A stretch of 64,000 nt of DNA, taken from Dokdonia sp. Dokd-P16. Lineage in GTDB: Bacteria > Bacteroidota > Bacteroidia > Flavobacteriales > Flavobacteriaceae. Made by a program: the position numbers and the translations under genes. Positions 53,968 to 62,475 of the stretch are shown here, piece after piece (positions within the stretch are counted from its first letter, which is position 1; each line of letters opens with the position of its first letter). Location: contig NZ_CP029151.1 in the NCBI RefSeq assembly GCF_003095655.1, forward strand, positions 2,169,001-2,233,000, written 5' to 3'. The notes beneath the pieces were generated by a model. It was not told where the DNA came from, ran no database searches, and worked only from the letters and a program-made list of their open reading frames with translations.

Positions 53968-55575
53968 ATGTTAAAATCTTACTTTTGGATAGTGAATAAA
54001 AAACTGTTTTACTTATTAATCATTCTTATGAGTCTTTCACTCATAGGAATCATCTTTGTTCAAGGCTACTGGATAACAAGTAGTGTTGAGACAAAGCGAG
54101 AGCAATTTAGCTTTAATGCTAGACAGGCATTATCTGCTGTTGTCGATAAAATTGAAAACAGAGAGTTAGAAGATTACTACTACCCAGTACAAAATATGGT
54201 AGATAGTATTGGAGTGCCAGATGATCTTACGTTTGATGAGTATTTTTATCTAAATGAAGATCTAGTAAATAACGAGCTTATTCTTTATACAAGTGGTATA
54301 CTTCAAGAAGATTTTAAAATTACAGCGCCTGGTTTTATAGGTGAAAAAGGTGACAGCATAGCCTTTAAGCGTTATGCAAACAGAAAGTCTACTCAAATTA
54401 TAAGAAAGAATAATGTAGAAGGTGGAGAAGAAACCACTTCAAACAGAATACAAGAGTTCTCAAGGCTTATTGATTATGAGAAATTTAGATTTTCTGATAT
54501 CGTAAGTGAGATAGCGACCAAGATTCCTATACATAAGAGACTTACTGCAGAAGAAATAGAAAGACTCTTAACTATAGAGCTTGCAGAAAGGGACCTAGAA
54601 ACAGATTTTGATTTTGGAGTGTATAGTAATGATTTACTTACTAAAGTAAGGTCTGACAATTTTAAATTTAGAAAATCTGCCCCAGGATACAGCGAGCCAA
54701 TATTTCTTTACAATCAAGATTTAAGTGATTACTCATTATATGTACAGTTTCCAGGAGAAAAGAAATTTGTGATTTCTTCTATTTTAGGGATGGCTGGCTT
54801 ATCTATAATATTTACACTTATAATCGTTATAGCATATTCTAGTGCCTTACATCAACTTAATAAGCAGCGTCAAATCTCTCAAATAAAGACAGATTTTATA
54901 AATAACATGACGCATGAGTTTAAAACGCCTATAGCGACTATAAACCTAGCGCTAGATGCTTTAAAGAATTCAAAGATATCTACTAATCCTGAGAAGGTAA
55001 GTTATTACCAGGGACTCATAAGAGAAGAAAATAAAAGGATGCATGGTCAAGTAGAAAACGTGTTGCGTATTTCTAAACTTGAAAAGAACGAGCTAGATAT
55101 TCAAAAGGAGCGTTTAGATATGCATGAGCTAGTAGAAGATGCTAGTAATCATGTTCTTTTATTAGTAGAAGATCGTGGAGGTTACATAGACCTTCATCTA
55201 GATGCAGAACGTACTCCGGTACTTGCAAATGAGTCACATTTTACTAACGTATTAGTAAATATTATGGATAATGCTGTAAAGTATACTCCAGAAGACAGAG
55301 CGCCAGAAGTTGATGTGTATACAGAAAATACAAAAGATTCAATTGTCATCAAGATTCAAGATAAAGGTGATGGTATGACTAAGGCAGTACAGAAGAAAGT
55401 ATTTGACAAATTTTATCGTGAGCACACAGGAGACATACATAATGTAAAAGGCCACGGACTAGGACTTGCCTACGCAAAAAGAATCGTAGACGACCACCAA
55501 GGAGAAATCTCCGTTGAAAGTGAAAAAGGAATGGGAAGTACATTCATAATCAAAATACCACTAATATCATATTAA
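53968..55575 (+). CDS. Sensor histidine kinase, RprX-like
   Basis: A 535-residue kinase from ATG 53968 (MLKSYFWIVNKKLFY); an in-frame TTG 8 codons upstream is less likely. Two membrane helices (about 12-36 and about 270-293) enclose a periplasmic sensor region of about 235 residues. H-box NNMTHEFKTPIATINL (His316), N-box ANESHFTNVLVNIMDNAVKYT, G-boxes DKGDGMTKAVQKKVFDKF and GHGLGLAYAKRIV. No HAMP is evident. It pairs with the response regulator 1 nt downstream. The position behind coaE matches Bacteroidota RprX; the signal is unknown. Confidence 0.9.
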   Translation: MLKSYFWIVNKKLFYLLIILMSLSLIGIIFVQGYWITSSVETKREQFSFNARQALSAVVDKIENRELEDYYYPVQNMVDSIGVPDDLTFDEYFYLNEDLVNNELILYTSGILQEDFKITAPGFIGEKGDSIAFKRYANRKSTQIIRKNNVEGGEETTSNRIQEFSRLIDYEKFRFSDIVSEIATKIPIHKRLTAEEIERLLTIELAERDLETDFDFGVYSNDLLTKVRSDNFKFRKSAPGYSEPIFLYNQDLSDYSLYVQFPGEKKFVISSILGMAGLSIIFTLIIVIAYSSALHQLNKQRQISQIKTDFINNMTHEFKTPIATINLALDALKNSKISTNPEKVSYYQGLIREENKRMHGQVENVLRISKLEKNELDIQKERLDMHELVEDASNHVLLLVEDRGGYIDLHLDAERTPVLANESHFTNVLVNIMDNAVKYTPEDRAPEVDVYTENTKDSIVIKIQDKGDGMTKAVQKKVFDKFYREHTGDIHNVKGHGLGLAYAKRIVDDHQGEISVESEKGMGSTFIIKIPLISY

Positions 55576-55576
55576 T

Positions 55577-56287
55577 ATGGAAACTGAAAACAAAAAGATT
55601 TTACTAGTAGAGGATGATCCGAACTTCGGAACAGTTCTTAAAGATTACCTTATGATGAATGATTACAATGTCACTCATGCAAAAAACGGTATGGAAGGAT
55701 TTGAGAAATTCAAGAAAGACGATTATGATCTTTGTATTCTTGATGTAATGATGCCATATAAAGATGGTTTTACACTAGCCAAAGAAATAAGAGAGAAGAA
55801 TGAAGATATTCCTATCATCTTTTTAACTGCCAAGGCTCTTAAAGAAGATGTACTTAAAGGTTATAAAGTAGGAGCAGACGACTATCTAAATAAGCCATTT
55901 GATAGTGAAGTGCTACTTATGAAAATAAAGGCAATCATACAGCGTAAGTCTGTGGATTCTGTTGCAGATTCTAAGCAGTTCGAATTTAACGTTGGTAACT
56001 TCCACTTAAATTCAAAACTACGTTTCTTAACCTATAAAGAAGAGGAGCCTATAAAATTATCTCCTAAAGAAAATGAGTTATTACGTATGCTTGCACTTCA
56101 TGAAAATGATTTGATGCCACGTGAACTAGCTCTTACAAAAATCTGGAGAGATGATAATTACTTTACATCTAGAAGTATGGATGTATATATTGCAAAACTA
56201 CGTAAGTACCTTAAAAAGGATGACCTTGTAGAGATTTTAAACATTCACGGAGAAGGATTCCGTCTGGTTGTAAAGAAAGACGACTAA
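55577..56287 (+). CDS. OmpR-type response regulator, RprY-like
   Basis: A 236-residue regulator. Receiver domain with DDPNF acidic pocket, phosphoacceptor Asp56 in CILDVMMPYKDG and Lys in FLTAKALKED; then a winged-helix DNA-binding domain (about 135-236; LSPKENELLRMLALHENDLMPRE, SRSMDVYIAKLRKYLKKDD, NIHGEGFRLVV). Gene order coaE-kinase-regulator fits RprX/RprY, but other flavobacterial pairs are similar. A terminator follows at 56326. Confidence 0.92.
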   Translation: METENKKILLVEDDPNFGTVLKDYLMMNDYNVTHAKNGMEGFEKFKKDDYDLCILDVMMPYKDGFTLAKEIREKNEDIPIIFLTAKALKEDVLKGYKVGADDYLNKPFDSEVLLMKIKAIIQRKSVDSVADSKQFEFNVGNFHLNSKLRFLTYKEEEPIKLSPKENELLRMLALHENDLMPRELALTKIWRDDNYFTSRSMDVYIAKLRKYLKKDDLVEILNIHGEGFRLVVKKDD

Positions 56288-56325
56288 TAGCCAATATCGG
56301 TATAAACGATATTAGTGTACCTATT

Positions 56326-56356
56326 AAAACGTGCCACTCTATGAGTGGTGCGTTTT
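56326..56356. terminator. Terminator between the response regulator and miaA
   Basis: AAAACGTGCCACTC and GAGTGGTGCGTTTT form a 14-bp stem with two wobble pairs around a 3-nt loop, then a T-run. The miaA stop codon lies inside the stem. Confidence 0.85.
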
Positions 56357-57250
56357 TTTATTTATAAACGATGCTATTTCTTCAAAAGGCGTCTGGTAGT
56401 CGAACCAATTGATAGTCTCATCACGGCGATACCAAGTCATTTGTCTTTTAGCAAAACGTCGCGTGTTAGTTTTTATATTTTCAATAGCTCGTTCTAGGGT
56501 AACTGTGCCTTCAAAATATTCAAAAAGCTCTCTGTAGCCTACAGTTATAAGGGCGTTGTTATGCTTTCGCGAAAGCAAACTTTCCACCTCTTCAATCAAA
56601 CCATTTTCAATCATAAGATCTACACGTAAATTAATACGGTCGTACATGATTTTACGGTCTGCTTGTAATCCTATTTTGATGGTCTCAAAATTGCGCTTAG
56701 GTTTAGGTTTATTTCTATAAAATGAAAAAGGCTCACCTGCCGAAAGACATACTTCTAAAGCTCTTATAACACGTTGTGTATTTTGTATATCAACTTGCTT
56801 GTAATACGTTGGGTCTTTCTCTAGTAGGAGATCTTGTAGCGCTTCAATACCTTCCCTCTCGTGCAAATCTTTGAGCTTTGCTCGTACACCATCTTTTACT
56901 GCGGGAAACTCATCTAATCCATTAATAACGGCATCCACATACATCCCTGAGCCACCTACCATAACAAGGGTGTCGTATTTTTTATGTAGTGCGGTAATTT
57001 TCTCGATAGCGTCTTTTTCAAAGTGTCCCACACTGTAGTCTTGATTTACAGAGAGGTGTTGTATAAAATGATGCGGGGCTGCAGCGAGCTCCTCAGGTTC
57101 TGGAACAGCTGTACCTATATACATCTCTTTAAAGAATTGTCTTGAGTCTGCAGATAGAATTTCTGTCTTGAAATATTGTGCTACTTTAATGGAAAGTGCA
57201 GTTTTACCTATTGCAGTAGGTCCTACGATGGGGATGAGGTATTTACTCAT
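56339..57250 (-). CDS. miaA: tRNA dimethylallyltransferase
   Basis: A 303-residue MiaA from ATG 57250 (MSKYLIPIVGPTAIGKTALS); an upstream in-frame ATG would add 22 residues that overlap the channel gene and lack family similarity. P-loop GPTAIGKTAL, LSADSRQFFKEM, MVGGSGMYVDAVI, VGYREL and WYRRDETINWFD. It adds dimethylallyl to A37 of tRNAs reading U-starting codons. It overlaps the channel gene's stop by 8 nt. A palindrome copy encodes LLSRKH. Confidence 0.95.
   Translation of the reverse strand: MSKYLIPIVGPTAIGKTALSIKVAQYFKTEILSADSRQFFKEMYIGTAVPEPEELAAAPHHFIQHLSVNQDYSVGHFEKDAIEKITALHKKYDTLVMVGGSGMYVDAVINGLDEFPAVKDGVRAKLKDLHEREGIEALQDLLLEKDPTYYKQVDIQNTQRVIRALEVCLSAGEPFSFYRNKPKPKRNFETIKIGLQADRKIMYDRINLRVDLMIENGLIEEVESLLSRKHNNALITVGYRELFEYFEGTVTLERAIENIKTNTRRFAKRQMTWYRRDETINWFDYQTPFEEIASFINKKTHHS
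56563..56576. repeat. Iterated palindrome, copy 19 (inside miaA)
   Basis: A 14-bp perfect core read in the third frame as SLLSRKHN, just before the VGYREL block. Confidence 0.85.
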
Positions 57251-58106
57251 GTGAGACGTTAAGCGTGTGTCCGCATTTATGACAAAATTCGGCATCATCA
57301 CGATGTTTCTTTGCATTACAGTTTACGCAGGCTTGCGTGTTCATATGTACATAGTCTTCACCATCTATCGTGATTTTTTCTGAGCTCATGTCTTTTGCAT
57401 ATTCGGCGCTCACAATACCTGTAGGTACTGCAATGATTCCATATCCTAATATCATGATAATAGCTGCTATAAGTTGTCCAAGTGGAGTAACAGGTGCGAT
57501 ATCACCAAAGCCTACCGTAGTAAGCGTTACAATACACCAGTAAACACTTACAGGTATGCTAGAGAAGCCACTTTGCTCACCTTCTATCATATACATGATT
57601 GTGCCAGCGATAATGCAGAGAATAAGTACTGCAAATAAAAAGATACTAATCTTTGCTCTACTATCTTTAAGAGCTTTGGAGAGCTTATTAGACTCGCCTA
57701 CGTATCTCGTGATTTTTAAAATCCTGAATACTCGTAACAAGCGAAGCGCTCTTACGGTAAGTAAAGCATTTGAGCCAATGAAGAAAAAAGCTAAGTATTG
57801 CGGTATTGTTGAGAAGAAGTCGATGAGACCATAAAAGCTGAAAATATATTTTGTAGGCTTTTTTATTGTTATAATTCTCGCAAAGTATTCTAACGTAAAA
57901 AAGATGGTGATGATCCATTCTCCTACTTCAAAAACATCGTGATATTTTGCATCTATACTTTTTACACTTTCGAGCATTACTAGTGCGATGCTGGCAAGTA
58001 TAAGTATGAGTAATACTACATCAAAAAGTTTCCCCGCAGGCGTGTCTGCCTCGTAAATAATGTCGTGCAGTTTTCTGCGCCAAATTGATGTGCCCTCTTT
58101 TGTCAA
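57243..58106 (-). CDS. Voltage-gated-type K+ channel with C-terminal zinc ribbon
   Basis: A 287-residue six-helix channel. S1-S3 (about 23-105), an S4 with repeated Arg (VRALRLLRVFRILKITRYVG), S5 (about 150-172), the pore with filter TLTTVGFGD (K+ type) and S6 (IAAIIMILGYGIIAVPTGIVSA). A short cytosolic tail ends in CVNCNAKKHRDDAEFCHKCG, two CxxC knuckles forming a zinc ribbon. Start is TTG 58106 (no ATG nearby). Its function is probably K+ flux with a metal or redox sensor in the tail (inference). Confidence 0.9.
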   Translation of the reverse strand: MTKEGTSIWRRKLHDIIYEADTPAGKLFDVVLLILILASIALVMLESVKSIDAKYHDVFEVGEWIITIFFTLEYFARIITIKKPTKYIFSFYGLIDFFSTIPQYLAFFFIGSNALLTVRALRLLRVFRILKITRYVGESNKLSKALKDSRAKISIFLFAVLILCIIAGTIMYMIEGEQSGFSSIPVSVYWCIVTLTTVGFGDIAPVTPLGQLIAAIIMILGYGIIAVPTGIVSAEYAKDMSSEKITIDGEDYVHMNTQACVNCNAKKHRDDAEFCHKCGHTLNVSHE

Positions 58107-58151
58107 AATATCTGGTTATTATACAGTAGCCTAAAAGTACTGTTTTCTGTG

Positions 58152-59528
58152 CTAGTTAGTAATCTGATCTAGCGGAATAATCTTAAGTCGTTTTCTGCTA
58201 CGACAATAACTCTGGATAATATGTCTAGCATCTCTATTATCTTCCATAGGGGTTATAATAGATTTAAGCGTTTCAAGATCGTTGAGTTGGAAATCAGGTT
58301 TATAATAACCTATCCCTACAAAAACACCATCTTCTACAAGTACTACAGAGCGTTCAATTGAGCTGCGACCGCGCTCCACGATTACCATACTTTTGTTTTT
58401 ATAGCTATGCTTGTCTAGAAAAGCTTGTACACGCTGGTTATATGATTCTGGTGATTCCTCTCCTATACAAGCGCCATTACATTTTTTAATAGTATAATTA
58501 AAGCAGTTGCCGCTCTTTTCATTGTACATCGTCATATTCTGGCATAAATCATAAGAGTCGATAATGCGCTCTAGATTAGCCTTTGCACTCATAGAGTTGC
58601 TATAAGTTGTAATAGACTCTTTGCGACCATCTGCTCTTTCGGTCTTGAGGTGTATATAACCTTCACTGTCTGTATAGTGAGTGAGTTGTACCTTAAATTT
58701 AGTTCTACGTAAGGCTCTATTAAACTTTGGCTTGTGACGTTTTATTTCTTCATTTTCCTTTAGAAGTGCAATGAGCTCAGTGCCTGTAGTCTGGTAGGTA
58801 ACCGTTTCTACCTGATCTTGTATTTGCTTACTCTTACGATTATCATTAGTAAAATGTTGCGTAAGACGTTTTTTCATGTTTTTACTTTTGCCTATGTAAA
58901 TGATGGTTCCATTTACATTATGCATAAAGTACACACCAGTCTCAGAAGGTACACTTCTTATAAGGTCCTTAAGTTTGGTGTCCATATGCTTTTTTGGGAA
59001 AGAGCGAATGGCTTTAGTTATAATTGTCTTTTCTGGGTCTTTCTCTAGGAGTAACTTGAAAAGTTTGACAGTTGCAATAGCATCACCATCTGCTCTATGT
59101 CTGTTAGACATCGCGATTCCTAATGCCTTCGTTAGTTTTCCTAAACTATAGCTATCATGTCCTGGTAGCAATTCTTGAGAAAGCTCTACAGAACATAAGG
59201 TGGTTCTTTCAAAAGGGTATCCAAGCCTGTCAAATTCTAGACTTAAAATACGATAGTCAAACTGGGCATTATGAGCCACAATTATACATCCCTCTGTAAT
59301 TTCAATAATACGCTTTGCTATTTCATGAAACTTTGGAGCATCTGTTAACATCCCGTTATTAATGCCAGTAAGTCCTACTACAAATGCTTGTATGGGGCGT
59401 TCTGGGTTTACGAGGGTAATAAATTGATCTACAACTTGATGTCCGTCAAATTTATAAATGGCGATTTCTGTAATACCTTCTTCGTTGTACTTGCCGCCAG
59501 TGGTTTCTATGTCTAGTATTGCGTAAAT
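58152..59528 (-). CDS. DnaQ-type exonuclease fused to a GIY-YIG (UvrC-N-like) domain, probable ATT start
   Basis: A 458-residue protein. The DEDDh exonuclease domain (1-165) begins IYAILDIETTGGKYNEEGI (catalytic Asp and Glu), with VAHNAQFDYRIL and a late RHRADGDA. A GIY-YIG domain follows (about 195-275; ETGVYFMHNVNGTIIYIGKSKNMKKRL) and a UvrC-like C-terminus. An in-frame ATG 59 codons in (59351) would remove the DIETTGG motif, so the true start is upstream. Between the stop at 59534-59532 and DIETTGG there is no ATG, GTG or TTG; ATT at 59528 fits the family's MYAILDIETTGG. Nuclease roles in repair are inferred. Confidence 0.85.
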   Translation of the reverse strand: MYAILDIETTGGKYNEEGITEIAIYKFDGHQVVDQFITLVNPERPIQAFVVGLTGINNGMLTDAPKFHEIAKRIIEITEGCIIVAHNAQFDYRILSLEFDRLGYPFERTTLCSVELSQELLPGHDSYSLGKLTKALGIAMSNRHRADGDAIATVKLFKLLLEKDPEKTIITKAIRSFPKKHMDTKLKDLIRSVPSETGVYFMHNVNGTIIYIGKSKNMKKRLTQHFTNDNRKSKQIQDQVETVTYQTTGTELIALLKENEEIKRHKPKFNRALRRTKFKVQLTHYTDSEGYIHLKTERADGRKESITTYSNSMSAKANLERIIDSYDLCQNMTMYNEKSGNCFNYTIKKCNGACIGEESPESYNQRVQAFLDKHSYKNKSMVIVERGRSSIERSVVLVEDGVFVGIGYYKPDFQLNDLETLKSIITPMEDNRDARHIIQSYCRSRKRLKIIPLDQITN

Positions 59529-59597
59529 ATGCTATTTTTTAAAATTCCAGTTTTTAGGGAATTATGTTATTTTAAAAGAGAATCAAAATGGTTAAAG

Positions 59598-60245
59598 TTA
59601 TCTAGCACCAAAAATACTGCTTCCTACTCTAATCATGGTACTTCCTTTGTCAATTGCGAGTTTATAATCACCACTCATTCCTGAGGATAGTATGGTGAGA
59701 TTTGCGCTTTCGCGAAAGCGTAAAAATAATCCTTCCAGTAACTCAAACTCTGCCGCAACTTGATCTTGGTCGTCTGTAAAAGTTGCCATTCCCATCAGAC
59801 CTACCACATTTACATGGGGATAGTTTTCTAATGTGTTTTCTTCAAAAAGCTTAACGGCATCTTGAACAGCCATACCAAATTTTGAATCTTCACGAGCAAT
59901 TTTAATCTGAATAAGAATATCAATCACTCGGTCATTTGCTTCTGCCTGTTTATTTACTTCTTTTATGAGTTTTAAGCGATCTACAGCATGTATTAGGCTC
60001 ACGTATGGAGCCATATATTTGACTTTGTTTGTTTGAACGTGACCTATCATGTGCCACTGGATATCCTTGGGCATTTCTTCCCACTTGTCTGTCATTTCTT
60101 GGATCTTGTTTTCTCCAAAAATGCGTTGCCCAGTTTCATAAGCCTCCATAAGGTCTGAAACAGGTTTAGTTTTTGAAACAGCTACAAGAGTAACGTGTGA
60201 AGGAATGTTTTCGCGAAAGCGTAAGATATTTTCTGCTATACTCAT
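59598..60245 (-). CDS. YggS-family PLP-binding protein
   Basis: A 215-residue PLP homeostasis protein of the alanine-racemase-like barrel. PLP lysine in VTLVAVSKTKPVSDL, FGENKIQEM, WHMIGHVQTNKVKYM, and the phosphate loop SGMSGDYKLAIDKGSTMIRVGSSIFG. It buffers PLP and affects amino-acid metabolism. The start codon overlaps the DUF1015 stop (TAATG). Two palindrome copies lie in it. Confidence 0.95.
   Translation of the reverse strand: MSIAENILRFRENIPSHVTLVAVSKTKPVSDLMEAYETGQRIFGENKIQEMTDKWEEMPKDIQWHMIGHVQTNKVKYMAPYVSLIHAVDRLKLIKEVNKQAEANDRVIDILIQIKIAREDSKFGMAVQDAVKLFEENTLENYPHVNVVGLMGMATFTDDQDQVAAEFELLEGLFLRFRESANLTILSSGMSGDYKLAIDKGSTMIRVGSSIFGAR
59705..59720. repeat. Iterated palindrome, copy 20 (inside yggS)
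   Basis: A 16-bp perfect copy, read in the second frame as LFLRFRESAN. Confidence 0.88.
60207..60220. repeat. Iterated palindrome, copy 21 (degenerate, inside yggS)
   Basis: GT for GC at the left end (GTTTTCGCGAAAGC); read as ILRFREN near the N-terminus. Right extension GTAA is intact. Confidence 0.7.
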
Positions 60246-61465
60246 TAAAATTCGTAAATGGTTACGCCACTGCGTAGTTTAGGTTCAATATACGTACTTT
60301 TTGGTGGCATTTTTAATCCAGCGTCTGCTATTTCTTTTAACTCATTTATAGTGACTGGTAGCATGCCAAAACTCACTGCATATTCTTGATTATCTATACG
60401 GTCTGTTAAGCTTGTAATATCACGCCTGCCATCTACATAAACAATGCGGTCATCATTTCTCAAATCTATGATTCCTAAAATAGGTTTGAGCACCGTTTCA
60501 TACAGTATGTGAGTGTCTAGTCTATCTAGTGGAGTGTTAAAGCTACGTAGGCTGTGTCTCAAGTAAAGGCTGTAATACTCACCATCCAGATACATGTTAA
60601 AGTGATGTTTCTTTGATGGTTTATAAGGAGTAGTGCCGCGATTCTCAATTCTAAACTTACTATCAAGAGCTATTAAAAAACCTTCTTTACTCAAGCCGTT
60701 AAGATCCTTTATAAGCCTATTGAACTCATAAATAAGTAACTCTGATTCAGGTATGAGAAAACTCATAAATGAACGATAGCTCTCTTGATTTTTTGAATGA
60801 TTTTTAGAAAGTAGAGCAGAGGAGGAAGATCTATGGTGACCATCTGCAATATAGAGGCTATTCATGCTAGCAAAAGCATGTTGCAGCTTTTCTATAGTTG
60901 GTGTATCTGTTACTGGCCATAAATGATGTGTATCACGATAGGTGGTTGTAAACTCATACTCAGCGCGATCACTCATCACATTGTTGAGAATGCTTTTGAT
61001 CTCATCAGAATTTTTATAGGTAAGTAATACAGCCTCTGCATTAAAGCCCACGGTATCTAGATATTCTGTAAAAAGAGTCTCGCGATCTTGGAGCGTGTCT
61101 TCGTGCTTTTTTATAACATCATTCTCATAGTCTTCTACAGAAGCGCTAGCGACAATACCACAAAAGGTGTTCTTTTCTCTATCTACAATTCTATATACAT
61201 AGAATGCGGGTTGCTCTTCCTTAATAAAAACACCATCATCTTTAAATTCTTGATAGCGATTGCGTACAAGTTCAAAACGCTGTTTCCCAGTAATTTCTTT
61301 TTGAAATTTATATCCAGGATTGATAATGTGTAAAAATGAGAACGGATTTTGTGCCATTCTGTGGTCGCGTCCTACTTGATCATAAAATTGATAAGCGCGT
61401 GTAGCTACCAGTCCTACTTTATCTCTAGTAGGTCTTACCGCACGGAATGGGAGAATTTTTGCCAT
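60245..61465 (-). CDS. DUF1015 protein
   Basis: A 406-residue cytosolic protein. It begins LPFRAVRPTRDKVGLVATRAYQFY and has HIINPGYKFQ, the His-rich block YIADGHHRSSSSALL and DSKFRIENRG. The family is conserved across bacteria and often lies near PLP or serine metabolism genes; its reaction is not known to me. It is coupled to yggS by a 1-nt overlap. Confidence 0.85.
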   Translation of the reverse strand: MAKILPFRAVRPTRDKVGLVATRAYQFYDQVGRDHRMAQNPFSFLHIINPGYKFQKEITGKQRFELVRNRYQEFKDDGVFIKEEQPAFYVYRIVDREKNTFCGIVASASVEDYENDVIKKHEDTLQDRETLFTEYLDTVGFNAEAVLLTYKNSDEIKSILNNVMSDRAEYEFTTTYRDTHHLWPVTDTPTIEKLQHAFASMNSLYIADGHHRSSSSALLSKNHSKNQESYRSFMSFLIPESELLIYEFNRLIKDLNGLSKEGFLIALDSKFRIENRGTTPYKPSKKHHFNMYLDGEYYSLYLRHSLRSFNTPLDRLDTHILYETVLKPILGIIDLRNDDRIVYVDGRRDITSLTDRIDNQEYAVSFGMLPVTINELKEIADAGLKMPPKSTYIEPKLRSGVTIYEF

Positions 61466-61478
61466 GTTATGTGTACTT

Positions 61479-61500
61479 AAGACGCACTATGGTGCGTCTT
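61479..61500. terminator. Hairpin between DUF1015 and the 3-hydroxyacyl-CoA dehydrogenase
   Basis: AAGACGCAC, TATG loop, GTGCGTCTT: a perfect 9-bp stem after the dehydrogenase stop. The T-tract is poor on the reverse strand, so termination is likely but not certain. Confidence 0.55.
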
Positions 61501-61525
61501 TATTAAGCTTTGTGTGGTGTTGGGA

Positions 61526-62416
61526 TTATGAAGCAAACATTGCTGCGACTTTTTCTGCCTTGCGACTTTCTTTATAATCGTAAAAACCTTCACTAGACTT
61601 CACTCCTAATTTTCCAGCTCTTACCATATTCACTAAAAGCGGGCAAGGTGCATATTTTGGATTTTTAAAACCGTCGTGCATGACTTCAAGAATAGATAGA
61701 CAAACATCTAGACCTATAAAATCTGCAAGTTGTAATGGACCCATAGGGTGCGCCATTCCAAGTTTCATAACCGTGTCAATTTCGTATACGCCAGCCACAC
61801 CGTTGTATAGCGTTTCTATCGCTTCATTAATCATAGGCATAAGGATGCGATTTGCTACAAATCCAGGGTAATCATTAACCTCTACCGGTACTTTACCTAA
61901 CTTTTCTGAAAGTTCCATGATGGTCTTTGTGGTTAGGTCACTAGTATTATAACCTCTTATGATTTCTACCAGTTTCATGATAGGCACAGGGTTCATAAAG
62001 TGCATTCCTATTACTTGGTCTGGACGTTCTGTAACAGCCGCAATCTGAGTAATTGAAATGGATGATGTGTTTGTAGCAAGTATACAAGAGTCACTTGTAG
62101 CAGCATCAAGAGATTCAAAAATCTTTAGTTTTAAATCTACGTTCTCTGTAGCCGCTTCTACTACAAGCTCAGCATTCTTAACACCTTCTGCAAGGTTTGT
62201 GTACGTAGTGATTTTATCAAGAGTTTGCTGCTTTTCTATAGCAGTAATACGCTCTTTGGCAACCATTCTATCTAGATTTTTTGAGATAGTACTAAACCCG
62301 CGGTCTAGTGAATCTTGAGAGATATCTACTAGTTGTACTTGGTAACCACTTTGAGCAAAAGTGTGGGCAATTCCGTTACCCATTGTTCCTGCTCCTATAA
62401 CTGCTATATTTTTCAT
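61526..62416 (-). CDS. 3-hydroxyacyl-CoA (3-hydroxybutyryl-CoA) dehydrogenase
   Basis: A 296-residue NAD-dependent enzyme. GAGTMGNGIAHTFAQSGYQVQLVD (NAD), TNTSSISITQIA, HFMNPVPIMKLVEII (catalytic His-Glu region), and GFVANRILMPMINEAIETL with a C-terminal helical dimer domain (GPLQLADFIGLDVCLSIL). It oxidises 3-hydroxyacyl-CoA in fatty acid or butyrate-type breakdown; the sequence does not fix chain length. Single gene with the Gfo/Idh/MocA gene upstream, 59 nt apart. Confidence 0.93.
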   Translation of the reverse strand: MKNIAVIGAGTMGNGIAHTFAQSGYQVQLVDISQDSLDRGFSTISKNLDRMVAKERITAIEKQQTLDKITTYTNLAEGVKNAELVVEAATENVDLKLKIFESLDAATSDSCILATNTSSISITQIAAVTERPDQVIGMHFMNPVPIMKLVEIIRGYNTSDLTTKTIMELSEKLGKVPVEVNDYPGFVANRILMPMINEAIETLYNGVAGVYEIDTVMKLGMAHPMGPLQLADFIGLDVCLSILEVMHDGFKNPKYAPCPLLVNMVRAGKLGVKSSEGFYDYKESRKAEKVAAMFAS

Positions 62417-62475
62417 AAATGAAGTGCTTTGTGTGCTCCCTTGTAAAAGGGTTTGTGTGTTTGAATATGTGTTTT

